Positions 23,101 to 33,900 of a stretch of DNA of 64,000 nt are shown in pieces. Below the pieces are notes generated by a model. That model was given only the letters and a program-made list of their open reading frames with translations, searched no databases and was not told the origin of the DNA. The stretch is from Xylaria sp. FL1777. Taxonomy: Eukaryota > Ascomycota > Sordariomycetes > Xylariales > Xylariaceae. The stretch's first letter is position 1, and each line of letters begins with the position of its first letter. The position numbers were made by a program, and so were the translations under genes. Where the stretch lies: positions 31,819 through 95,818 of the forward strand of contig MU400667.1 in assembly GCA_022578965.1 (NCBI GenBank), in the 5' to 3' direction.

Positions 23101-24298
23101 TTGTGTATCCTCCGAGTCGCTCGAGGAAGTCTTGATACTGGCTTCTTAAGTTTACTATGTTGATCCTGTCAGCTAATTGGTTCGTGAATCTTGCCGTGCT
23201 TCAACTACTGCGTAGCATAGACATGAGAATCCGATGAATAATTCTTAACCTACCTTTTCGCTTAGCTTCTACCGCCTGTTCTACTTTCTTAATGATCACA
23301 TCAGTAACCCTTCGCCTACTGAACACGGTGGTCCATGGTTGGGCATGACCACAGGCAACCTGGATATTATCTTCTCCAGGTACGCCCGTGGTTGAGCAGT
23401 ATTCATTTGCTGCCTGTTCGTGTTATTTATTGTTAGTAACAAGCAATATGGACGCAACGAGGGCAGTACAAGTAACGTACGATAGTTCCGTGATCCCATC
23501 CCTCATTCACCTCGACAAAGTTGACCATGTCATAGTTCTTATTAAGCATTCTATTGAAATCACTCTCTAGGTCAGGCAAAGCTGACTGGAATGAAAGCAC
23601 CAGACTAGCTGGATCAATCTCACTCAGCTCGAGTGAGGAAACCATCCGGAAGATGAACTCCTGAATAGAAGCTGCCGTGCTTTTCCTGTGGGGAGTTCCA
23701 AAAAAGACAAGAAGATCGGTAGATTGTGAAAGCATCTTATACTGGGAACTGGTCGCTGCTAGCAGAATAATCTAAGTTTGTGTCAAAACGGCGCCAGCGG
23801 CAATGAGTTTAAGTCATATTATATATACCTGCTTAAGAAGAAGACCACCAAGACCATAACCTATGAATACCAACGTCTCACAATCGATCAAGATGCCGTT
23901 TCCCTGCAAATAGATGGTCAAAGATCGGGTAAAATCGGCATGGGAACTCTTCTCGAGAAGTCAATAGGTGTAAGAGCTTACCAGGGCCGACCGCCTATTC
24001 CTCATTAAGTCTCGTAGGACATTCTTGGCTCGCTGTCGAAGTCCTCCTTCCCCTAAGGATCGGGACCCTTCAGGTATGATGTCGTATTCAATAGCATGTT
24101 GACAATGGAAACGTTGGGCAATAGATTCCAGAGTCTGTGATTTATCTGGCCGACCGCCGGGCTCATTGATGATAACTAAGCTAGAAATAGTATCAGGTTT
24201 AGCATTTATAATAACGGGTAGATTAGTGGATGGGGTAACTGAGTTCTATGAGCATTACGGGATTTATTTCTGTTCACTTACCATGCTGTATAATTCAT
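17196..24298 (-). CDS. NLR-like protein: lipase-like, NTPase-like, ankyrin array, SPRY
   Basis: Eight exons join in frame: 24298-24282, 24180-23982, 23903-23829, 23771-23481, 23413-23250, 23165-17989, 17904-17566 and 17455-17196, about 2173 residues. Domain order: (1) residues 1-200, a SesB/DUF676-type alpha/beta-hydrolase-like domain with FIGYGLGG (nucleophile elbow, residues 87-91) and LLVFFGTPHR; (2) an NTPase domain from about 300 with a Walker A-like GQPGSGTT (314-321); (3) about thirty ankyrin repeats, roughly 830-1930; (4) a SPRY domain formed by the last two exons, ending in VNFGENP and a basic tail. Fungal NLRs of this build are thought to act in non-self recognition and cell death. 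Two key residues are missing: the GxSxG serine is Gly and the Walker A lysine is Thr, so ligand sensing or scaffolding without catalysis is possible. The first exon is only 17 nt and the start is the least certain part. Confidence 0.8.
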
Positions 24299-24891
24299 GA
24301 CGGGACAATTCTGCTGAATTACCACTAGAGTAGATGGTTAATACCTACTTACCTACTGCGTAGGAGGTAAGTAATGGCTTACATAAGGTGCGCTGTTATT
24401 GTTCTAGCTTAAATTATGAAGAAGCAGGTCTACTGGATACTGGATACCAAAGCTATATAAATTACCCTGGAAATATTTGTTTGCTTGATGTGTATTACCC
24501 CCAGGTTGCCTTACCCTGAGGCTCTGTCCCCTCCACTATCGCTTGTCTTCCTTGTCTCCTCGTTTCCAGTTTCAGGCTAACGCCTGATACTTGATAAGTA
24601 CCTGGTATCATCATGGCTTAAAATTCAGCATTGTCAGTCATGATATTTCAAACAGAGAATTAATAAATTAATTTTGGACGATAACATCAACCTTTCTTCA
24701 ATTGGCTAGTCTCCCTCCCGAGTACTTAGTGTCTGCCGTTCATATCTTCTAGACCAACTTAATCCACAGGGTTCTCGACATGTCCCACCAACTCGCTAAT
24801 TGCTACCCAACTCTCGGGCTTCACGGTCGGGATTCTGTATGACCTGGACATTACCACAGACACCACACAACAAATATTGGCTGTGAACCAG
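24299..24891. other. Intergenic between two minus-strand genes
   Basis: This holds the upstream region of the NLR-like gene. A palindromic TTACCTACTGCGTAGGAGG stretch lies near 24349. No gene is seen. Confidence 0.4.
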
Positions 24892-25851
24892 TCATTTATC
24901 TCCCTCATCTGCAGCTTTACCGCTACCCTCCTGCTGCTTTGGGCTAGCCGCATTCCCCTGCTGCGCAGCCTGCTGCTGATTCTGCTGGTGCTCAACCAAT
25001 AAGCACTCAACTCCCGTGAATCTGCCCATGTCAATTGTCTCCATTGAAAAGAGTGTCGGATTACCCTCTTGCAGTTCCTCAGCTCCATGCAGGCTGCGGA
25101 TCCTAAACATCTTAGGTGAGATATGGACAGGGTCCACGGGCTCGGTGGTAGCGCCGCCGAATAGCCGCTTTCTGGCAGCCTTCATTGTCGACAACGCGTC
25201 AGTCTCAGATTCAATCGCAATCTTCATGATGACTTTATCATCGCCTCGGCGTTGTAGCAGAACGGCTGTCTGGAGGAAGCTCGGGATTCCCATTTTCTTG
25301 CCTGTGTGCTCCACCAGCTGCCAGATGGCCATGTTATCCGAACCTGTGAAGGTGGTACGGCTGTTGAACTTGATTCCCAATTGCTTAGCATAATATTCTT
25401 TCTCCTTTTTCTGCGACACCTTCCACTCCCAACCGAGGTCGACAAACTTCACAACGGAGGCGTGGAAAGTCTTCTCGTCGTCTATCTCCCTCTTAGTTAT
25501 ATCGAGGTGAACTTCACCCTCGGGTGAGATCGCAATCACCTCGGGGTCCATGTTGCCTCGAGAACGCACGTCGCTGAATTCCACCTTGATCTTTGCAGAC
25601 ACAAACCGCCGACTAGGGTTTTTCTCTAGGTTTACAAAGTAAAAACGGAAGACGATCATGGTAGCTGGATGCCCCTTTTCCTTCAATCGGCCGCTTGCGA
25701 GGCCCACGATCTCAGCCCTCGCGATAAATTTGGGACCATTGTTTCCTTGATTAATGAGGACCTCCCGAAAGTCCTCCCCTTCCAAATTCTTAGCTCGTAG
25801 TGACGAGTGAGCATCACCTTCCTCTGCCAGGGTGATGGCAAAGTCAGACAT
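24892..25851 (-). CDS. Unknown conserved-looking protein, 319 residues
   Basis: This is a single-exon frame starting MSDFAITLAEEGD. I do not recognise a named domain. Residues 20-150 look like a beta-rich module (FREVLINQGNNGPKFIARAE, MIVFRFYFVNLE, AKIKVEFSDV, GEVHLDITKREI), residues 150-250 continue with mixed structure (FNSRTTFTGSDN, AIWQLVEHTGKKMGIP), and the C-terminus is a Gln/Ala/Gly tail. There is no signal peptide or membrane segment. It is divergent from the subtilase gene at 26512, with about 660 bp between the starts, and codirectional with the NLR-like gene. That position suggests, but does not show, a shared role. Codon use looks normal and there are no disruptions. Confidence 0.75.
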   Translation of the reverse strand: MSDFAITLAEEGDAHSSLRAKNLEGEDFREVLINQGNNGPKFIARAEIVGLASGRLKEKGHPATMIVFRFYFVNLEKNPSRRFVSAKIKVEFSDVRSRGNMDPEVIAISPEGEVHLDITKREIDDEKTFHASVVKFVDLGWEWKVSQKKEKEYYAKQLGIKFNSRTTFTGSDNMAIWQLVEHTGKKMGIPSFLQTAVLLQRRGDDKVIMKIAIESETDALSTMKAARKRLFGGATTEPVDPVHISPKMFRIRSLHGAEELQEGNPTLFSMETIDMGRFTGVECLLVEHQQNQQQAAQQGNAASPKQQEGSGKAADEGDK

Positions 25852-26511
25852 GGTAAGTCAGGCGCCCGATTTTGTAAACAGCCTTAGTTAGGTAGAATAA
25901 TAGGGGATCGAACGTTGCATTCAGTTTACTTGACGTGTGAGTGTAGTGTGAAAGCCCTAAACACACAATTGCGATGTCCTTTGCTCCTTTATTAAACAGG
26001 GCATGTCAATGACTACACTACTATGTTCATCCCAAACAAGGATATAGCTGATATTTCATGTTCTCCGACTCGGGATTTGAAATAGCGAGCCTCTCATGCA
26101 GGCAGAAGCCGCTGACCGAGCCTCGACTGCGCATGTGAGAGGTGAGGCTCTTCGTATTCATCCGTGTAATGCATCATGATGGAACGAGTCAGCTAGGGGT
26201 CGTTCCGCCCCCACCTTGGGAATGGGTGTGTGGATCAGTGACCCCGTCTCCAATATTGATCTTCCTCTGGCGGGTTAGACGTGACACTCATATGCACCCT
26301 ATATTTCACATTCCATGCGGTGAAGAGACTATCCAAATATCATCTCTCGAAACATACAAAGCCAGTAATAGATATCACTATCTAGTAGTGCCCCATCCCG
26401 TGTCACTTAATTTACGCAACCTTTGCCGTATCTATCTATTACAGTATTACTCGTGAATCGTGCATTCTATACTTCACTATAATCAAAGAACGATCCGATA
26501 CGGCGCCTCCA
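25852..26511. promoter_or_regulatory. Divergent intergenic region, presumed shared promoter
   Basis: This region separates the start codons of the unknown 319-residue gene and the subtilase gene. A degenerate tRNA-like or SINE-like stretch lies at about 26062-26132 (minus strand, with GGCTCGGTCAGCGGC and TTCAAATCCCGAG blocks). No specific operator can be named. Confidence 0.4.
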
Positions 26512-29500
26512 ATGAAGCAGGACGCCCAACAGAACCCGGTGGCTGCAAAGAGGCTTGTTGACAAGCCCACAGGAAAACGCAAGGAGCCATATTTAAAGAT
26601 CGATGATATCTTTAAAATTGTTGAAGATACTTTCGCCTCTAACCAGCAACAAAACTGGAGCAAGCTCCCCAGGCACGTCAGGGATTTCATCAAGCCGCAA
26701 CAACAAAATACGAAGAGAGGGGTGCGGGGACAAGAGATCGATGATCGGAAACAAGACCGAAAACGAAATATCCTGCACGAGTTAGCAGCTCGAACTAGAG
26801 GGTTCTCTGATGCACTTGTGTCTTTCACTAAGTGGCTGGTCACAACAAAACCATACTCAAATCTCCTGTTAACTAGCGTTGAAGATTATGACAATACTCC
26901 CTTCCACCGAGCCCTTCAGCTGCAGAATGAAGAGTTCGTCGGGGTCGTACTGGATAGCTGCCTGTCAACAACCCTCACCAACATTCTAAAGCCCGAAGAT
27001 TCAAATCTCAACTCCCAGAATTGCCTCCACCTAGCTATCGAGAAAGGTTGCAGATTTACTCAGCGGATAATTGATAAATGCAGCGTTGACGTTCCGGAGG
27101 TCTTCCAACAAGGCGATAAAGAGGGAACTAAGAACACACCCCTTCATCTTGCAGTAATGCAACTCCTTCCCGCAGATGCATTGGAAAACCAAGAGAAAAT
27201 TATCAGATGTCTAATTACTGCTAATCGTGAAACGCTGCTCAAGGAAAATGGTAAACACGACGTACCGTATCGGGCTAGGATCAGAAAATTAGGAGAACAA
27301 GAAGACTTGAGCCTTGACGACAATATTGACGAAGAACAGAACACCGCCACGTACCATACGAGTGGTGATTTAGAGGTAGCTGAATTAGGCACCGTGGGGA
27401 GTCTCGATGGCTCCGAATCTACTGACGAAGACGAAGAGGAAACGGATGCCGAATCGGAGGAGGAGGAGGAGGAGTCAGAGGAAGCATTCATGGATACATC
27501 TTTTAAATACGCTTTGGCAGAGGACGATGAGTACCTGACAAGAGAGGAGAATCCAGATTTCCGCAAGAAAGTCATTGCTGATCCCATCCTCAAGATTATT
27601 CGGTCTTTCAGCGTTCGCGAATTCGAGCGCTCCGACGTTGCTACAGCACTATACCATCAAGCCCAGGGTAAGTTCTTCTCCCTTTTTGCTAGTAGGCCGT
27701 TCCGCTGCTAACATCGACGTAAATAGAACGGGAGACGTACTTCAACCTCTCAGGTAGATCAGATTTGACTATCACAACTGCCTATTTAGAGAAGCTCGCA
27801 CGGCATTTGAAATTCGAAAATGTGCTAAGCTACGTAGCTCTCCCTAAGCTCACTATTCTTGATTCGGGGATTACGGATCCTTCGGTGCCAATCCACCCGT
27901 GAGGTGCCAAATTATCTTAAGCGTCTTGAGCGCTAATCTAACAGAATGCTGTACATTAGGGGGTCGAAAGGGCGACGAGACATGGGGACGATATTTCAAT
28001 GGCTTCGGGATAAGCAAGTCGAAACAATCCATGCAGTAACTGTTATTGATAGTACAGAGCCATCTCACTCTGATGCCGCAATTGAAGAAGCTCTTACTGG
28101 TTTCAAGACTGAGGTTTGGGATTGGAAGAAACTCGATCTCAATTGTGATGTGATTGCGAATTGTACCGAAGGAGTTGTCCGAGACATATCCCTTTACTCG
28201 TCTGGGAGTTACGCTGTTTTGATGGGCTGGGCAAGCAACGACGGGTTGCGGTGCTTGGAAAAGTTTCCGAAGGTTGGAATCTCCCACTGGCAGTTTCGGT
28301 TGCATTCTATACAACCTTCTATTTGCCTCAACAAGCCCCTGAAAATGCTTATGATCAGCTAACTATTAGTCACGGTAATAGCTAAAACACGTCCACCTCT
28401 ATTACCAGGAAGTGAGTCTTCTACCTTGTTGAAAGTAGCCTGTAGCTACGCATGCTTGAGCTAAATTATATCTCTAATCTAAATGGACAAAAAGGGACTG
28501 GAAGATGAGGTCAGACTAGAGCAGTACATCGATACCTTTGCGACAAAACTACGACGCCATCAAAATAAGGATGAAGAGTATATAGAGGTTACAGCGACCA
28601 AGGATGACAAGAAGAACAGCTATATGGACGGCTTCAGGGTACGCCACGGGGCTCGGTCAACTTCCCAGTGGTCAGTCAACGGGCTCCCCAAGCTACCGCA
28701 GGGTAACATCTAATAATCGTCATAGGGGAAATCGTTGGATGGACTCAATGACACACTTTTTACAGGTTATCTTCAATATCCCCATGAGGGAGGCAGGCTA
28801 TATAAAGATTGCAGTCATAGACAACGGCGTCGACGCATCCTTAGACGCTCTGGACGGCAAGATTGCTGCAGGCGCTTCTTTCTGTCCCATCCCTAATACG
28901 TCTTATCACAACCCCTACTATATGACATCGGAGACAATAAGCCATGGATCTATGGTGGCTGGTCTCATCTGTCGTATGTGTCCAAAGGCTAAGTTATACG
29001 TGGCTCGAATCGATGAGTTGCCCTCCCCCCAAGGCAAACTTCTTCTCACGGCTGAGTCAGCGGCTAAGGTAACAGAAACCCCTGTCTCGATATAGAGCAG
29101 CGCAACAAACTCCCTTAAAAGAATGAAATAATCTAACACCTTTCACGCCACAAATCTAGGCAATCGACTGGGCTGTCAAGAAGAAAGTTGATGTGATCTG
29201 CATGAGCTGGACGATCGAACCCAACGACGGCCAAAACGACGCGGGCATCGAGCAGCTAAGAGCAGCCATCAGCAAAGCGGAGACAAATGGAATCACCATG
29301 CTAAGCTCAGCCAGTGACCAAGGCAGCGATGCCAAAGCAAGTCTCCCTACCTCTACACAGAAATGCATCCGCATCGGCGCCGGCACCGAAAACGGCGACA
29401 AATGCTCCTGGGTTCACGGCGACGATTACGACTATTGTTTCCCAGGAGAAAACGTGCCCTTGAAGACGGGTCGGGACGGGCTAGTCAAGATGTACAGCGG

Positions 29501-29876
29501 CAGCTCCGTCGCCACGGCTATTGCGGCCGGCTCGGTCGGCCTGCTGCTATACCTGAACAAGCTCATCGCAACGGAGGCGAGTGGAGGCGAGACGAAAGGG
29601 GTAAATAACCTCGGACGCCTGGAGCAGATTACCCGAGCGCTTAATTCGATGAGCGCGTCTAGCAAGTCGACAAACAGCAGGTGTCCCCGATTCGGCAACG
29701 CATTTGGAGACCAGTTCACCGAGTTCGAGTTCCAGTTAAACCGTGAGAGGTTCTTTGCGAAATTGGAGCAGATCATGGATGGGTTGAAGGTACGAAATTC
29801 CATTGTCCTGCTGTCTGACAGGTAGTTATACATTGGTACAGTTATCCGCTAACGAAGATAATTATGTCAGAAGTAA
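26512..29876 (+). CDS. Subtilisin-like (S8) peptidase with ankyrin-like N-terminus
   Basis: The proposed exons are 26512-27667, 27727-27898, 27945-28272, 28495-28670, 28726-29068, 29160-29789 and 29871-29876, about 936 residues with no frame break. Residues 120-240 hold ankyrin-like units (NTPFHRALQLQNEEF, NCLHLAIEKG, NTPLHLAVMQL), followed by a Glu/Asp-rich stretch near 300-325. The C-terminal third is a peptidase S8 domain: Asp in VIDNGVD (about 643), His in SHGSMVAG (about 684) and Ser in GSSVATAIAAG (about 841) are all present. The position normally held by the oxyanion Asn looks like Asp (SSASDQG). There is no signal peptide, so the enzyme is probably intracellular. Such fungal proteins are often found beside NLR and HET genes. 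The weakest intron is 28273-28494 (donor GTTGGA); a different frame at 28280-28375 is also protein-like, so a shorter intron plus a frameshift is the alternative. The last coding exon is one codon plus the stop. Confidence 0.75.
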
Positions 29877-30799
29877 AGCATGAGGATTAAATAGTCCCTT
29901 TGTTGGATTTAATGCGATAGATTTGAACATTGGCGAACTAGTTAGCTAAGCTAGAATTTATCATATTAGCGGAGTATCTTATGCAGGCGCATTGTCTCTG
30001 CCATTCTGTATGAGCTCGCCCCTAATAGCCAAGCAACATTTTACCAACCTGCTTCACATGGCTGTCTTCTCTGTCTTCTCCAGCTACCAGCCCCTTGCTG
30101 GGTCCGTATCTCCTTTTCTGTTGTTTAAGTGAAGGTAAGGATAACCCGTCACGCCAGGGGGTGTCCAGACCCCCCCTCCGTCAGCGCCTCGGCTTCCTGT
30201 GGTGCGACTTGCGAGTCACTAGCAGCGCCAGAGAGACTACGTCATGCTTGGAGACTCCTTATTCCTACAGGGAAAGCTAGCAGGCCTCCAACAGCGAGCA
30301 GCAAAAGACCGAGGCTCAGGAACAAGCTACAATAAGCATGTGCGCTATAAAACGACATGTGGTTCGAAGGGAACAAGAGATGATGATGGAGAGGAAGTCA
30401 TTTACTACGTGTATAAGTATGTACGTACTAGGTACATACCTATGTAAGTATGCTGCCTAGTGCATCGGTATTGGGTAAAGGATTGGATGGACGAGCTTTC
30501 TAGCGCTTGATAAGGATTATGTGAGGTTCGCGGCGCAACGTAACGAAGGCATCGTGGGCGAATTGATGTTTGACCCTGAAGTAGATAAATAGTTAGTGTA
30601 TGACCTGAAAAGCCTCAGTCTAACATACCAGGTAGCTTGGTTGAGGATGCTTGCCTAAAGGCACATGCTCACTATACTTCCAAGGTTCTCTAAATGTGTG
30701 GCTTTGAGGTAGAGAGCATTTAGGAAGGTGCGCAAGGTACATGTGCAGCTAATGTGCTGGGGTAGTTCTTGCATAAGTAAGTACCTATCCAGCCCCACC
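29877..30799. other. Intergenic up to the LTR element
   Basis: I see no gene. A palindrome-like TATGTACGTACTAGGTACAT stretch lies at about 30418. The left LTR begins at 30800. Confidence 0.45.
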
Positions 30800-30959
30800 T
30801 GTAGCGGTAAATGCCTGTAGTCTTGGCAATTTTTGTATTGCAGTATAACTGGTTGTATCTTAGTAGTGTTGTTGTTGTAGGAAGAATAAAGCCGTACTAT
30901 GTATAAGCTGCTACAAAATATTACATATAGTAAGTTTATAACTTGTAAGTTATATAACA
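30800..30959. repeat. Left LTR
   Basis: This 160-bp repeat begins TGTAGCGGTAAATGCC and ends GTTATATAACA. It is much richer in G and C than its partner. Confidence 0.85.
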
Positions 30960-33900
30960 AGTGCTTTTTATTAAAAATAACAATGCTTTTATTGTTTAAT
31001 TATAATAGTAATTCCTTTAATTAGTTATAAATTCCTATATTATATTTATAGTATAACTATTATTTATATAATTTATATATTTATATAATTAAAGTATATT
31101 TATGTTAACTTTTAGTATTTATTATAGCAGCAATTAGTTTACATATTTTATAATCTGCTATTAATTTGCTTAGTTTATTTTTTAACTTTGTTATTAATAG
31201 TTATTTATAATATTTTAAACTTAAATTAATATACTTTACTAAATATTTTTTTTTTTAGTAATTTTTGTTAATAATACGTTAGTTATAAGCTTTAAAATAT
31301 ATTTTTTTAAAATATAAAAAAAAGCAATTAAATATATTTATAAGTAGTGCTAGTTTAAAGTAGTTAATTAAAATAATATTATAGATTTTATAATAAAAAA
31401 GAAAATCTAGTTTATATATTAATTTGTTAATACGTTTAATAATAATAAAAGGTTTAATGTATTATTAACTAAGTTTTTTATTTAAAATAACTGCTTTAAA
31501 AATGTTATAGCTTTTATATAAACGTAAAAATATTTGCTAACTAACGTTAAAAAAAAAAGGTTAATGCTTATTATTATAGTACTTTTTTATAAATATTGCA
31601 AAAATAGCTATAGCATTATAAGCTTTAATTTAAGTTATTAAAAATTTTTAATTATTAAGTTTAACTAGTATATTAAAAAAAAAGTTAAATATAAAACTTA
31701 AAATAATTTTATTAAAAGATGTTTTAAAAGAAGTTAAGCGTATATTATTAAGTTTAAACTAAAGTTAAAAAGCTGCTTTGTTTTATTTGCGTAAATTATT
31801 TAAAATGTAAAAATAAAAGCAAAATATTAATTTAATTATGCAAATTATTTTTTTGGTTTATTTATTAATAAATAGTTTATATGCTATAGCATAAAGTAGT
31901 TTTGTATTAAAGCGTATTTAAATTTATGTTTAAAGTTCTGCAAAAAACTTAAAGTTATAATTGCTTATTATAATTTTAAGAATTTTTTAACTAGCAATAA
32001 AAAAACAATTAATAATAGCGTTAGCTTATTAAATAGCAGTTTAATTATAATAACTAAAAATAATTTAAGTAGCTTTAAATAGCTTATAAACAATAAGTAA
32101 AAATATATTATAGCTATTTAATAACTTAAAAAAACTTAGCGCTATATTTATAATAACTATATAAAATAAGCATAAAAAGCTAAAAATAAGTTGCAAAAAC
32201 TTATATAACTTATAAGTTTAAGTATATATAATAGTATATTATAAGCAAAACTTAAAATATTTAATAAGTTTTTTGCAGTTAATAATAAAACTAATTAAAG
32301 AATTTTTAAACTTATTATAGCTAGTATAGTTTTTGCTATAAAAAAGCTTAAATATGTTTATATAACAAAAGCAAAGTATATAAAAGCAATTTAAAATATT
32401 AGATTTTTTTTAAATTAATTTATTTTTTATAAAAAATAATAACTTAGCTTTATTATTATTAAACAGCTAATTTTGCTTAATAATATTAAGTATTATAAAT
32501 TATTTAAAGTTTTTAAAGTAATTATGCTAAAGCTAGCATTTAAACGTAAAAAAAATTTTAATTAAAGCTATACTTTTGCTTAGTTAATTTATAGTGTTAT
32601 TATAAACTAAAGCAAATTTTATAGCTTAAAAAATCTTAAAAAATAAAGCTTAATATTTAGTTAATTTATTAAAAAGCAAATTAAGTTTGCTTTTTGCTTT
32701 TATACTAAAAAAAATATTATTAAAAAAGTTATTATTAGTAAAAAGTTTAAATAAAGCATTAAAAATAATATAAAGTTTTTTTAGTTTATAAAAAATAATA
32801 ACGTTAAAATAAAAAATATATTTTATTATGCAAACTAAGCAAAGATTTTTATTACTAAAAGCTATAAAGTTTATAATATTTTTATGCTTAATTATTTTAA
32901 TTATAGCTTAATAATTTATAAAAACGTAAATATTTAACTAAGCAATATTTATTTAGTGTTTTGTTTTTTTAAAAGTTTAAACAAAACTTAGAACTTTTAT
33001 TTTAGTAAGCTAGTATTTTTTTTCTGCTATTATAAAGCAATGCAATAAAAAAACAATTAGCTAAATTATAGTTTTAAAGAAAAAAGTATTTAGTATGCTA
33101 TTAATAAGCAATTTAGCTAAAGTTTTTTTAATTATATAATATATAAAAACTTTAATGCTATATTAAGAAACGTTAAAATTAATATATAAAATATAGTTAA
33201 AGTTAAAATAAAAAAGTATAATATGTTTAATAAAGGCTTTTTTAAAAAAAATAAAAGCAAATAACTTAAATTTAAAAAAAGTATTAATTAGTATGCTAGC
33301 TGTTTATTTTTTGCGTTAAACTTTAGTTTTGCTTTTATATAAGTACTGTTAAATTATTATAGTTTTTTAATGCTTTAGCGGTTTAATAATTTAAGCATAT
33401 TAAAAAATATTACTACGTATATATTTAGTAAAGCTAAAAAATGTTTTTAAGTTTTTAAAAAAAATAAAAAAAGTAAATTTTTTAATAGCAGCAAGCTTTT
33501 CTTTAGTTATAAATAAACCAAAAGAATTAATATAATAACTTAAAATAACTATATTAAAAAAGTTTACAAAAAACTTTAAAAAGCTAATAAAAATGTTTTT
33601 TAAACGTAAAAAAAATAAGATTTGCTTTAAATAATTAAGGTAACTTGCAAAATTAGTAAAAAAAACATAAATATTATTGCAATAATAATTAGCTAAAAAA
33701 ATAAACTTAAGCAAAATATTTATTTAATGCTAAACATAAGTATTACTATTTTTATAGCTTATAATAAAATAATTAAATATATATTAGCTTTTATAAGTTA
33801 TTATAATTATAGTTTATTTAATAAAAAAATAAGTTATTTATTAGTAATAAAAAGTAATAGCGTTAAGCAATAAAAAGTAAAGTTTATTAAATATTTTACT

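Noticed and set aside
26062..26132. Minus-strand tRNA-like sequence
   Set aside because: The A-box-like and T-loop-like blocks are suggestive, but the stems do not pair as in a working tRNA.
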